From the NCBI GenBank assembly GCA_947592005.1, contig CANQDJ010000004.1, forward strand, positions 1 through 64,000: a stretch of 64,000 nucleotides of DNA, read 5' to 3'. The DNA is from an uncultured Anaeroplasma sp. Its GTDB lineage: Bacteria > Bacillota_I > Bacilli_A > Acholeplasmatales > Anaeroplasmataceae. The notes under the pieces are model-generated. The model made no database searches. It was given only the letters and a program-made list of their open reading frames with translations, and was not told the origin of the DNA. The position numbers and the translations under genes are program-made. Positions 7,166-15,577 of this stretch are shown here, one piece after another; within the stretch, counting starts at the first letter, position 1, and every line of letters begins with the position of its first letter.

Positions 7166-7792
7166 CTATTTTTGTTCTTTAGAAATCAATAATGCTTTTT
7201 GAATATACATAGACCAATTATATTCGTCGGATTCATCATAAGTTTGAGAATTAAAAATCATTTCCCCATCGTGAAAAACAAGAATTGCCGGATAAGATTC
7301 AACGGAAAAATCATCAACATCTTTTCCTTTTGATTTATTAATATCTTCTTCAATTCCCGCTTTTTTGGTTTTAAAATTTTCTGTTTCCAAATCTTCAGTT
7401 TTTTCAACCCATTCGGAAGAATATAAATAAACCGTCTTTATTTCTTCGTCTTTCGCTTTGGCATTGATTGAAGATAATTGTTCCAAAATAGTAGCATTAT
7501 TTAAGGAACCATATAATACATATACATAGTCTTTTCCCGCAATCTTTTTAACCAATTTTTCATGACTTATTTTTTCAAAAACATTATCCTCAGATAAAGT
7601 AGTGTAAGATGTACTGTTTGCGGTATTGTATTCTACAATGGCGTCATTGAATTGTTTTGTACTTTTCGCTTTGGCGGAAGGTATATTCAATACAATCGTA
7701 GTTATTAAAATAGCCACCAACACTACCAATAATATAATAAGTTCTTTTGACCATTTGAATTTTACTTTATTCTTTTTATATTTTGATGCCAT
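7166..7792 (-). CDS. Membrane-anchored thioredoxin-fold protein without CXXC
   Basis: 208 residues. A lysine-rich start and one hydrophobic helix (about 19-41) place the rest outside the cell. Residues 90-205 have the thioredoxin pattern: YVYVLYGSLNNATILEQL after the first strand, EIKTVYLYSSEW, then SVESYPAILVFHDGEMIFN with the cis-proline. The expected WCxxC is replaced by YGSLNNA and there is no cysteine in the protein, so it cannot be a thiol oxidoreductase of the usual kind. Family members of this build in Bacillota are mostly uncharacterised. It has its own near-consensus promoter and precedes argS. Confidence 0.7.
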   Translation of the reverse strand: MASKYKKNKVKFKWSKELIILLVVLVAILITTIVLNIPSAKAKSTKQFNDAIVEYNTANSTSYTTLSEDNVFEKISHEKLVKKIAGKDYVYVLYGSLNNATILEQLSSINAKAKDEEIKTVYLYSSEWVEKTEDLETENFKTKKAGIEEDINKSKGKDVDDFSVESYPAILVFHDGEMIFNSQTYDESDEYNWSMYIQKALLISKEQK

Positions 7793-7861
7793 AAATTAAA
7801 TTCCCCTTTTCAAAGAATTATTTTGCCAATTTTTTCTTTTTTTATGCAATCTTGCCATATT

Positions 7862-7890
7862 ATTATATCAAAAATGATTTCCTATATCAA
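7862..7890 (-). promoter_or_regulatory. Promoter of thioredoxin-fold gene (and argS)
   Basis: TTGATA (7890-7885), 17 bp, TATAAT (7867-7862) with an extended -10 TGATATAAT. It lies in the 249-bp divergent gap before glgA; the rest of the gap is AT-rich with no other gene. Confidence 0.75.
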
Positions 7891-7971
7891 TAGAAATTCC
7901 TCTTTTTTTTCTTTAACCCCCGTTTTTTTGTTATGAATAAAGGTTCTTTCTATTTTTTCTCTTTAAATTAC

Positions 7972-8000
7972 TTGAGAAAACGCTTTTAATGGTATATAAT
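7972..8000 (+). promoter_or_regulatory. glgA promoter with overlapping cre-like site
   Basis: TTGAGA (7972-7977), 17 bp, TATAAT (7995-8000). A palindromic AGAAAACGCTTTTA at 7975-7988 matches the CcpA cre consensus TGWAANCGNTNWCA except at two positions. It overlaps the -35 and the spacer, a position where binding would repress transcription. Confidence 0.65.
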
Positions 8001-8041
8001 TATTATAAGAGTTTATTCTATTTTTAATTTGAGGTGAGGAA

Positions 8042-9460
8042 ATGAATGTTTTAATTTGTGCAAGTGAGGGTGCACCTTATGCCAAAACCGGAGGTTTGGC
8101 AGATGTAATCGGAGCACTTCCGAAAGCACTAAAACAAAATGGTTGTGATGTCAGAGTCATTATGCCATATTACAAAAAAATTAAGGATCAACAAATTGCT
8201 TATTATAAGGGATATGCGTTTGTAAGAATCGGTTCGAGAATGGAATATGTCGGCATTTTCCATTCCATTCATGATGGAATTGATTTTTATTTTGTAGATA
8301 ATGATCGCTATTTTTATCGAGATGGGTTCTATGGATACGGAGATGACGGAGAGCGATTTGCGTTTTTTGATTTTGCCGTATTGGAAGCATTAAGAGTGAT
8401 TAATTTTTATCCGGATATTTTACATTGTAACGATTGGCAAACGGGTTTGATACCCTACATTTTAAAAGCAAATTATTATTCACATTACGAATACAATCGC
8501 ATTAAAACGGTTTACAGCATTCATAATATTCAATATCAGGGAATCTTCCCAATGGATATGATGCAGATTTTATTTATGCCATATTCTACTTCTTTGGAAT
8601 TCAATGGTTGTATTAATTTTATGAAGACGGCGATTATGGAAGCCAACGCAATCACGACGGTTTCTCCTACATATAAAGATGAAGTATTGACCGATTATTA
8701 CGGATATAACTTAAATAATATATTGGGATTGCGGTATTTTGATTTTCAAGGAATTTTAAATGGAATTGACGTAACAAAATACGATCCGGCTACGGATAAA
8801 CATATTTATAAGAATTATTCTATTAAGACCGTTAAAACAGGGAAAAAGGCAAATAAAGTTGCCTTATTAAAAGAATTCGGGTTAGATGCGGAAGAAGACG
8901 TTCCTCTATTCGGATTAGTATCCCGTTTGGTTGAACAAAAGGGTATTGATTTGCTTATGCCGATTATTGAAGATGTTATAAATTATTCCAATGCCAAATT
9001 TATTTTAATGGGTAGTGGAGATGCATTATATGAAAACTTCTTCCGAAGTATGGAAGCCAAATATCCTACTCGCTTTAAATGTTATATTGGTTATTCCGAT
9101 CCAATCGCTCAAAAAATTTATGCGGGATCTGATATTTTCTTAATGCCATCTAAATTCGAGCCATGCGGATTAGGTCAAATGATTGCGATGAGATATGGTT
9201 CTCTTCCGCTAGTTCGAGAAACGGGTGGATTAAAAGATACGGTGTTCCCGTTTAATAAATATGAAGAATCTGGAACAGGATTCAGTTTTACAAATTTCAA
9301 TGCCCATGATCTGAAAGAGGTTATGTATCTTGCAATCAATACATATAATAATCAAAAAGATGTATGGCAAAAGCTTGTTCATCAAGCAATGGAAAAGGAC
9401 TATAGCTGGCACGCTTCAGCAGTAGTATATATGAACTTATATGAAAGGCTAATGAAATAG
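8042..9460 (+). CDS. glgA: Glycogen synthase (ADP-glucose)
   Basis: Elongates alpha-1,4-glucan from ADP-glucose in the cytoplasm. 472 residues, the normal length. The KxGG ADP-glucose site AKTGGLADV is at residues 14-22, the GT5 N-domain runs to about 240, and the C-terminal donor domain has GLVSRLVEQKGIDLL and EPCGLGQMIAMRYGSLP. GAGGTGAGGAA precedes ATG. glgC follows after 11 bp, so the two form an operon. Branching enzyme and phosphorylase genes are not in the window and must be elsewhere if glycogen is made. Confidence 0.97.
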   Translation: MNVLICASEGAPYAKTGGLADVIGALPKALKQNGCDVRVIMPYYKKIKDQQIAYYKGYAFVRIGSRMEYVGIFHSIHDGIDFYFVDNDRYFYRDGFYGYGDDGERFAFFDFAVLEALRVINFYPDILHCNDWQTGLIPYILKANYYSHYEYNRIKTVYSIHNIQYQGIFPMDMMQILFMPYSTSLEFNGCINFMKTAIMEANAITTVSPTYKDEVLTDYYGYNLNNILGLRYFDFQGILNGIDVTKYDPATDKHIYKNYSIKTVKTGKKANKVALLKEFGLDAEEDVPLFGLVSRLVEQKGIDLLMPIIEDVINYSNAKFILMGSGDALYENFFRSMEAKYPTRFKCYIGYSDPIAQKIYAGSDIFLMPSKFEPCGLGQMIAMRYGSLPLVRETGGLKDTVFPFNKYEESGTGFSFTNFNAHDLKEVMYLAINTYNNQKDVWQKLVHQAMEKDYSWHASAVVYMNLYERLMK

Positions 9461-9471
9461 GGGGATAAAAA

Positions 9472-10701
9472 ATGGAAACTTTAGCTTTAATTTTAGCCGG
9501 CGGACGTGGTTCAAGATTGGACATTTTATCAGAACGTCGTAGTAAACCGGCCGTACCGTTTGCGGGAAAATTCAGAATCATTGATTTCGCTTTGTCAAAC
9601 TGTACAAACTCTGGAATTTTCCAGATTGGTATTTTAACACAATACCTTCCGCTTTCACTGAATGAACATATCGGTGTTGGTAAGCCTTGGGACTTAGACC
9701 GTAGAGATTCTTTCGTAACACTTCTTCAACCGAATAACTCTTGGTATGAAGGAACGGCAGATGCTGTTCGTAAAAATTTGGAATTCGTAAAACGGTATGC
9801 TTCCAAGTATGTTTTGATTCTATCTGGAGATCATATTTATAAGATGGATTATTCCAAAATGATAGAACAACATAAACAAACAGGAGCGGATTTAACGATT
9901 GCCGCTAAAATCGTTCCTATGGAAGAGGCGTCTCGATTTGGTATTTTGGAAACGGATTCCAATTTGAAAATTCAAAAATTCGTTGAAAAACCAAAAGAAC
10001 CAAAATCCAACAAAGCATCTATGGGTATCTATGTATTTTCAACTGATGCTTTAATCGAAGCCATCGAATCTCATCCGGATATTACCGACTTGGATTTCGG
10101 TATGCATATTATACCGGAAATGATTAAAACGAAGAATGTATATGCCTATGAATTCTATGATTATTGGAAAGATGTAGGAACATATGATTCTTATTTGGAA
10201 ACAAATCTTGAATTATGCCATGATACCGCTTTGGACTTATATGACAATTCTTGGAAAATCTATACAAAATCTGAAGATCTTCCACCGGTTAAAGTCGGAG
10301 AGGACGCTACAATTAAAACTTCATTGATATCTAATGGTTGTAAAATCGATGGTATTGTCGAAGAATCCGTATTATCACCAGGTGTTATTGTCGGAAAGAA
10401 CACAACCATAAGACATTCCGTTATTTTAAATGATGTGGTTATTGGAGATAATTGTGTAATCGAAGATACTATAATCGATAAGAATACGGTAATCGGAGAT
10501 AATTCAAAGATTGGTACGGGAAAAGATTTAACTCCGAATAAAGACAATCCTAAAGTATTATCTTCTGGATTGAATGTAATCGGTAAAAAACTAATCTTAC
10601 CGGAAGGATTGGTTTTGGAAAGAAACGTTCGTATCTTCTCTTCTTTGAATCCAAAGACTATAACTCAAAAACATATTAAATCCGGAGAAACTTTAAAATA
10701 G
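9472..10701 (+). CDS. glgC: Glucose-1-phosphate adenylyltransferase
   Basis: Makes ADP-glucose from ATP and glucose-1-phosphate, the substrate of GlgA. 409 residues. The nucleotidyltransferase domain has LAGGRGSRLDILSERRSKP, GTADAVRKN, SGDHIYKMDY and FVEKPKEP, all expected in active GlgC. The C-terminal left-handed beta-helix has hexapeptide repeats (VGKNTTIRHSVI, IGDNCVIEDTII). The intact catalytic motifs favour GlgC over the catalytically poor GlgD subunit; no glgD neighbour is present. AGGGGGA precedes ATG. Confidence 0.95.
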   Translation: METLALILAGGRGSRLDILSERRSKPAVPFAGKFRIIDFALSNCTNSGIFQIGILTQYLPLSLNEHIGVGKPWDLDRRDSFVTLLQPNNSWYEGTADAVRKNLEFVKRYASKYVLILSGDHIYKMDYSKMIEQHKQTGADLTIAAKIVPMEEASRFGILETDSNLKIQKFVEKPKEPKSNKASMGIYVFSTDALIEAIESHPDITDLDFGMHIIPEMIKTKNVYAYEFYDYWKDVGTYDSYLETNLELCHDTALDLYDNSWKIYTKSEDLPPVKVGEDATIKTSLISNGCKIDGIVEESVLSPGVIVGKNTTIRHSVILNDVVIGDNCVIEDTIIDKNTVIGDNSKIGTGKDLTPNKDNPKVLSSGLNVIGKKLILPEGLVLERNVRIFSSLNPKTITQKHIKSGETLK

Positions 10702-10730
10702 TAAATCACATATTTACAATTTATTTAGAT

Positions 10731-10763
10731 AAAAAAGGCTATCAAAATGATTAGCCTTTTTTT
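10731..10763. terminator. Bidirectional terminator between glgC and helicase gene
   Basis: AAAAAAGGCTA and TAGCCTTTTTTT flank a short loop, giving a U-run in both directions. It serves the convergent glgC and cshB-like genes. Confidence 0.88.
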
Positions 10764-10782
10764 CAATTATGAAATTTAAAAA

Positions 10783-12084
10783 TCATTTCCCAGAACGATG
10801 TTTTTTCTTTTTTTGTTCGTTTTTCTTTAATCTTTTCGCAATATCTTCTATTTTGGCTTTTCGTTTCTTCTTATATCCAGGAGAAACCTTTTTTTCTTTT
10901 GGTACAAACTTCGCTGCCTCAGTATAGTAATCCATTTTAGGTTTAACACGTTGGGAACGAGTGTTTCTTCCCTTAAATTCTATCAATTCTCCATTCTTTA
11001 TCTCAAAATAATTCGGACGAATTCCTTTTTGATTCAACGAATCCAAATACGCATTATCCAATTCATCATATAAAGAATATACAATACCGTCTTTATACAT
11101 TCTTCCCGTTCTTCCGCTACGGTGAATATAAAATTCAAAATCTTTCGGTAATTCATAATTGATAATATGACTTACTCCTTCAATATCTATTCCCCTCGAC
11201 GCAAGATCCGTTGCCACCAAATACTGGTATTTCAACATTTTACAATCTTGTAAAATATGTTTTCGTTCCCTTATATTCAAATCACCATGTAACATTCCAA
11301 CATTGTATCCTTTGGAAGATAAAATTTCGGTCAAACGAATACACTGTTCTTTTTTATTGGTAAATACTATACAAAAATAAGGTTGAAAGCAATTTAATAG
11401 GGAAAGAAGTACATCTATTCTATCTTTATGTTTTAACGGAATCCAAATATGTTGAATGGAAGCAGAAAGTTCTTCTAAATGAATATATTCCACATTGGTC
11501 ATATATTTTTTTATAAAAGGCAATATTTGATTAGATATAGTAGCGGAAAAAAACATAAATTTGGCATTGGTTACAATGGCTGCAATTTGATCTAATTCTT
11601 CTTGGAACCCCGTTTCAAACGCCATATCCGCTTCATCTACAACAAAGTACTTTGCCGTATATAATTTCAAAACATTTTCTTCTATACACAAATCTTTTAA
11701 TTTCCCCGGTGTTCCGATAACAATTTGCGGATTGGAAACTTTTAACCGTTCGATTTCTTTCATTCTATCCGTTCCTCCGCTATATAAACGAATGTCGATT
11801 GGATTTGAACTGAAAGACGCTATATGTTGTGCCATTTTATAAATTTGAAAAGAAAGTTCTTTGGTAGGGGCTACGATAACAGCCTGAATTATATTGACAT
11901 TTTCTTCTAAATTTTGAAAAATAGGAATTAAAAAAGCATGAGTTTTTCCCGAACCTGTTTTAGATTGAACCAATATATTCTTTTCGGAATTAAATCTATC
12001 CCAAACCGCTTTTTGAACTTCCGTAAAATCTTTGAATTTTAAATCTTCTATCGCTCGAAGAATATAGTCTTTAAACGGTCCCAT
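10783..12084 (-). CDS. cshB: DEAD-box RNA helicase, CshB-like
   Basis: ATP-dependent RNA unwinding in ribosome assembly, RNA decay and cold adaptation. 433 residues, close to Bacillus CshB. The motifs are Q region FTEVQKAVW, I QSKTGSGKTHAF, II VDEAD (near 148), III FSAT, and VI HRSGRTGRMY (near 330). The C-terminal 60 residues are strongly basic (KKKRKAKIEDIAKRLKKNEQ), as in CshB, and probably bind RNA. TAGGGGGTGA precedes ATG. It is a single gene and dinB lies upstream on the same strand. Confidence 0.9.
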   Translation of the reverse strand: MGPFKDYILRAIEDLKFKDFTEVQKAVWDRFNSEKNILVQSKTGSGKTHAFLIPIFQNLEENVNIIQAVIVAPTKELSFQIYKMAQHIASFSSNPIDIRLYSGGTDRMKEIERLKVSNPQIVIGTPGKLKDLCIEENVLKLYTAKYFVVDEADMAFETGFQEELDQIAAIVTNAKFMFFSATISNQILPFIKKYMTNVEYIHLEELSASIQHIWIPLKHKDRIDVLLSLLNCFQPYFCIVFTNKKEQCIRLTEILSSKGYNVGMLHGDLNIRERKHILQDCKMLKYQYLVATDLASRGIDIEGVSHIINYELPKDFEFYIHRSGRTGRMYKDGIVYSLYDELDNAYLDSLNQKGIRPNYFEIKNGELIEFKGRNTRSQRVKPKMDYYTEAAKFVPKEKKVSPGYKKKRKAKIEDIAKRLKKNEQKKKKHRSGK

Positions 12085-12142
12085 ACTTTCACCCCCTAAA
12101 AAATCTTTTATATAATATCATTTTCTTTCTTTTTTGACAAGT

Positions 12143-13336
12143 CTAATTCTTTTTTCTTCCCCGATATAAACTATTTTTACCATATTTTTCTTGAAACATA
12201 TCAATTAATTGATCGATATTGGATTCTTTTTCTTCTTTGGTTTGATCAGTAAATAAATTATATTCTTTCGGCAATTCGTTTTTATGTAATAAATTAGACA
12301 ATCCGACTCCAATTAAACGATACGTTTTATCTTTGAAATTATCTTCAATCAATTCGGTTACCAATTCAAAAATCATAGAAAAGTCATCAGTATATTCTTC
12401 CAATGTCTTTTGACGGGTAATCGTATGAAAATCTATATCCCGTAAAGTAATATCTACTGTTTTTGTATAATATTCTTCTTTTTTTAATTTTTGACATAAT
12501 TCTCTTGTCATTTTTCTCATTTCATATAATATCTCCGTTTCAGATGATAACGGAATATCATAAGTTAATGAAGTAGATATGCTTCTAGAATCACTGTATC
12601 GTTCCGGTTCAACTTTATCCGAACTCTGTCCCAATATACATTTTTTTGTATGTTCATACTGCGTATTTCCTATAATGGATACCACGATTTCTTCATTTTT
12701 CGGATTCATAAAATCTCCGATAGTCAAAATACCGGAAGCCATTAATTTCGGATATGTTCTTTTCCCAATACCGAAGATATCTTTGATAGATAATGGATAT
12801 AATATTTGTTCTACTTCTCGCTTTCTTAATACCGTTACTCCCAGTGGTTTTTTTAAATCCGAAGCCATTTTAGAAAGAAAAAGAGTAGGGGCTATACCAA
12901 TAGAACAGGGTAATCCAAACATTTTCAATAATCGAGATTGGATTTCTTTGGCTAAAACCAAAGGGTGCTTCTGCTTGGAAGCCTCCGTCATATCCACATA
13001 TACTTCATCAATACTTGCCACTTCTACAATAGTACTATATTGGCGAATAACAGATATAAACTTTTTATGATACTCTTCGTAATATTTATAATCTATATGA
13101 ACTATCATTAAATCGGGTTTCAAACGATAAGCCTCGGAAATCGGCATTGCCGAATGAATCCCGAAAGCCCGAGCCTCATAACTGGCAGTGGAAATAACCC
13201 CTCGATATGTATTTTCTCTACCTATCGCAAAAGGCTTTCCTCTTAAAGAAGGATTTAATATACAAGCCACAGAACAAAAAAAGGCATTCATATCTATATG
13301 AAATATTATTTTGGCATGATTTTCTTTTTTTAACAT
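12143..13336 (-). CDS. dinB: DNA polymerase IV, Y family
   Basis: Error-prone translesion polymerase, 397 residues. The first catalytic Asp is in HIDMNAFFCSV (residues 13-23), the SIDEVYVDM pair is near 111, and the helix-hairpin-helix KDIFGIGKRTYPKL is near 190. A little-finger domain follows. The second Asp of the usual DMDAF is Asn here, which is common in Gram-positive relatives and not a catalytic loss. I see no clear C-terminal beta-clamp peptide. AAGGGAAG precedes ATG. Confidence 0.93.
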   Translation of the reverse strand: MLKKENHAKIIFHIDMNAFFCSVACILNPSLRGKPFAIGRENTYRGVISTASYEARAFGIHSAMPISEAYRLKPDLMIVHIDYKYYEEYHKKFISVIRQYSTIVEVASIDEVYVDMTEASKQKHPLVLAKEIQSRLLKMFGLPCSIGIAPTLFLSKMASDLKKPLGVTVLRKREVEQILYPLSIKDIFGIGKRTYPKLMASGILTIGDFMNPKNEEIVVSIIGNTQYEHTKKCILGQSSDKVEPERYSDSRSISTSLTYDIPLSSETEILYEMRKMTRELCQKLKKEEYYTKTVDITLRDIDFHTITRQKTLEEYTDDFSMIFELVTELIEDNFKDKTYRLIGVGLSNLLHKNELPKEYNLFTDQTKEEKESNIDQLIDMFQEKYGKNSLYRGRKKN

Positions 13337-13417
13337 TTCTATCTTCCCTTTTTTCTGTTTTTAGTATATAATAAGTTTGTTTAATTATAACATTTTTTAT
13401 GAAGCAGGTGAATATTT

Positions 13418-13600
13418 ATGGCAAAAAATAATAAGAATAACAAAAAAGGAAACAAAAATAATAAAGAAAAAGAAACGAAAAAGTTTGTGAATCCTGCCTC
13501 TCGATTATGGGGAAAAATATTGATTGCGATTCTTGCGTTGGCAATGGCGTTGGGTGGCTTAATCAGTTTAATACTTTATTTTGTAACAGGAAGAATTTAA
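13418..13600 (+). CDS. Small basic single-pass membrane protein, unknown
   Basis: 60 residues. The first 25 are nearly all Lys, Asn and Glu (low complexity), followed by one transmembrane helix at about 32-56 (ILIAILALAMALGGLISLIL). AGGTGA precedes ATG, TATAAT at 13367-13372 may be the -10, and a clear terminator follows, so it is a real independent transcription unit. The positive-inside rule places the N-terminus in the cytoplasm. It resembles the short DUF4044-type proteins of Bacillota in general build only; I do not assign a function. Confidence 0.7.
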   Translation: MAKNNKNNKKGNKNNKEKETKKFVNPASRLWGKILIAILALAMALGGLISLILYFVTGRI

Positions 13601-13615
13601 TCCGTCAATAAAATA

Positions 13616-13642
13616 AGGGCTGACATTCAGCCCTATTTTTTT
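13616..13642. terminator. Terminator between small membrane protein and spoIVB
   Basis: AGGGCTGA/TCAGCCCT, a three-base loop, then TATTTTTTTAT on the plus strand and TTATTTTATT on the minus strand. It serves both convergent genes. Confidence 0.88.
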
Positions 13643-14639
13643 ATTCTACAATTTCAATTCCCATATCGGCAAACATCCATTCAATATAAATTCCGTATGC
13701 TAACGTCGAATCTTTAATCGAAACATGTGTTACAGCACCGATTAACGCATTATCTTGAACGATTGGACTTCCGCTCATTCCCTGAACGATTCCCCCGGCC
13801 CTCGAAATTAAATCCTCGTCGACCACTTCAAAGGTGATTCCTTTGATATCTTTTGCGTTTTGTTTTGCGAGTCCCGTTACTTTTATATCGAATTTTTCAA
13901 CCTTATTTCCTTCCAAACATGTCCATATTTGAGCATCGCCCAAACGAATTTCATCTCTGGTTTTGAAGTTTAATGTTTCCATATCGGATATATCCATTTT
14001 CGACGTTCCATTCCCATGTACACCGGTAATGGAATTTTCCACAACGGTCCCGATTTTATCTTTACCGATGGTTGCCTTTTTCTCGCCTGCCTGATCTCGA
14101 ACAGGTTTTACTATTGAATCTACTTTCGCTTCATATATTTCACCGCTGTAAAATGTATCATTGGTAATTTTATGTCCAAGACTACCAAAAATATTCGCTT
14201 CTTTAATATAATATGTTAAAGTTCCGACACCTAAAATAGAATCTTTGATATAAAGACCTAAACTATATGAATTATCTTTCACTGCCGGAGTTATAGTGGC
14301 TTTATATTCCTTGGTATTTCTTAAATATGTTATACTGCAAGGTTTTCCTCCGGTCAAACGAAGTGCTGTAAGTAAATCATCTGTTTTTTCAATATTTCTT
14401 TGATTCAAGGCAATAATTTTATCCCCTTCGATAATTCCAGCATCTTCCCAGGGTTTATATAATTTTCCATTTTCTTTTATCGCAAAAGTTCCTACTACTT
14501 CCACACCGGAATTTAATTTGATTCCGATAGATTCGCCGGAAACATAAATTTTATCATTTTTTCCTAAATCGTATGCATAGACATGAAATCCCATTAAGAA
14601 AAAACCGAAAATCATCATAAAGGCATATAATTTTTTCAT
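13641..14639 (-). CDS. spoIVB: SpoIVB-type sporulation serine peptidase
   Basis: PDZ-containing S55 peptidase that, in Bacillus, is secreted by the forespore and starts sigma-K activation by cutting SpoIVFA. 332 residues from ATG 14639, chosen for GAGGTGAG upstream; earlier in-frame codons lack a site. An N-terminal signal/anchor helix is at 1-22, a PDZ domain at about 55-115 (AGIIEGDKIIALNQR), and the peptidase domain has FGSLGHKI (His), VVDEDLI (Asp) and GIVQGMSGSPIVQ (Ser). It ends GIYIEWMFADMGIEI, as in the family. It sits near recN, its classical neighbour, with a HAD gene inserted between. Its presence indicates sporulation or recent descent from spore formers. Confidence 0.93.
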   Translation of the reverse strand: MKKLYAFMMIFGFFLMGFHVYAYDLGKNDKIYVSGESIGIKLNSGVEVVGTFAIKENGKLYKPWEDAGIIEGDKIIALNQRNIEKTDDLLTALRLTGGKPCSITYLRNTKEYKATITPAVKDNSYSLGLYIKDSILGVGTLTYYIKEANIFGSLGHKITNDTFYSGEIYEAKVDSIVKPVRDQAGEKKATIGKDKIGTVVENSITGVHGNGTSKMDISDMETLNFKTRDEIRLGDAQIWTCLEGNKVEKFDIKVTGLAKQNAKDIKGITFEVVDEDLISRAGGIVQGMSGSPIVQDNALIGAVTHVSIKDSTLAYGIYIEWMFADMGIEIVE

Positions 14640-14707
14640 TTTTCTCACCTCGCATTTCTTATTTTTAACAAAAATAATCAAACTATATATCCAAATTTTG
14701 CTAAATA

Positions 14708-14716
14708 TGATATAAT
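14708..14716 (+). promoter_or_regulatory. Extended -10 promoter of HAD gene
   Basis: TGATATAAT with no good -35. The predicted start is about 10 bases before ATG 14733, leaving room only for GGTGAT. Confidence 0.6.
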
Positions 14717-14732
14717 GCAACCGGTGATTTTT

Positions 14733-15536
14733 ATGATTCAAATTATCACGATTGATTTAGATGGAACACTTTTTGATAATGAAAAAAGGATTTCCGAAGA
14801 AAATAAAAAAGCCATTCGATTTGCCAAAGAAAAAGGTTGCAAAGTCGTAATTGCTTCCGGAAGACCATTTAATGGAGTTAAAAATGTTTTAAAAGAGTTG
14901 GATTTAACATCGGAAGAGGATTATGTAATTTGTTATAACGGAGCAAAAATATTAAATGCCAAAACCGGTAAACTTGTCTTCTCTACTTTTATTACCGGCA
15001 AAGAAGTTAAAGATGTATATCGGGAAGCCGTTAAACATCACTATCACTTCCACGCATTTAGAGAAAATGAAGAACTTTTGACTCCGCAATATAATCCTTA
15101 TACCGATGTCGAATGCCGAATCAATCATATCGAAGCTAAATTACACGACATTGTTTCTCTATCGGATAACGATCATTTTTTAAAAGCAATGATTGTGGAT
15201 TCCGATGAAAACATAACGAAGATTATGCCGATGATCCCAAAAAATCTAACAGAAACAATGAATATGGTTCGTAGTTCCAAAATCTTTTTGGAATTTTTGA
15301 ATAAAGAAAGCAACAAAGGCTTAGCGTTAAAATTTTTAGCCGACTTTTTAGCCATCGATATAAAAAATACAATGGCTATCGGCGATGCAGGGAATGATTT
15401 GGCTATGATAAAACTAGCCGGAATTGGGGTAGCAATGGAAAATGCCTTTCCCGATATCAAACAAAAAGCGGATTTTATTACGTCTTCCAATGAAAACAAT
15501 GGCGTTGCCAAAGCAATATATACATATATAAAATAA
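14733..15536 (+). CDS. Cof-type HAD phosphatase
   Basis: Hydrolase of phosphorylated metabolites such as sugar phosphates or FMN, 267 residues. HAD motifs: DLDGTLFDNEKR (7-18), SGRPFNGVK with the motif II Ser, a Lys near 198, and GDAGNDLAMIKLAG (near 223). The long C2-type cap is typical of the Cof/YidA subfamily. ATG 14733 is chosen because GGTGAT lies upstream; ATG 14715 would lie in the promoter. It sits in the opposite direction between recN and spoIVB, which are usually adjacent. The substrate is unknown. Confidence 0.9.
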   Translation: MIQIITIDLDGTLFDNEKRISEENKKAIRFAKEKGCKVVIASGRPFNGVKNVLKELDLTSEEDYVICYNGAKILNAKTGKLVFSTFITGKEVKDVYREAVKHHYHFHAFRENEELLTPQYNPYTDVECRINHIEAKLHDIVSLSDNDHFLKAMIVDSDENITKIMPMIPKNLTETMNMVRSSKIFLEFLNKESNKGLALKFLADFLAIDIKNTMAIGDAGNDLAMIKLAGIGVAMENAFPDIKQKADFITSSNENNGVAKAIYTYIK

Positions 15537-15537
15537 G

Positions 15538-15577
15538 GGTTGTCGGAAACTAAACCGTTTCTAACAACCTCTTTTCT
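15538..15577 (+). terminator. Terminator after HAD gene, overlapping recN stop
   Basis: Arms GGTTGTCGGAAAC (15538-15550) and GTTTCTAACAACC (15557-15569), with one mismatch and one G-U pair, then a U-rich stretch on the plus strand. The recN stop codon lies within it. Confidence 0.65.

Noticed and set aside
9472-10701. GlgD regulatory subunit instead of GlgC
   Set aside because: All catalytic motifs of GlgC are intact.
12579-13070. 163-codon open frame on the plus strand
   Set aside because: Antisense to dinB, with no ribosome-binding site and no recognisable domain.
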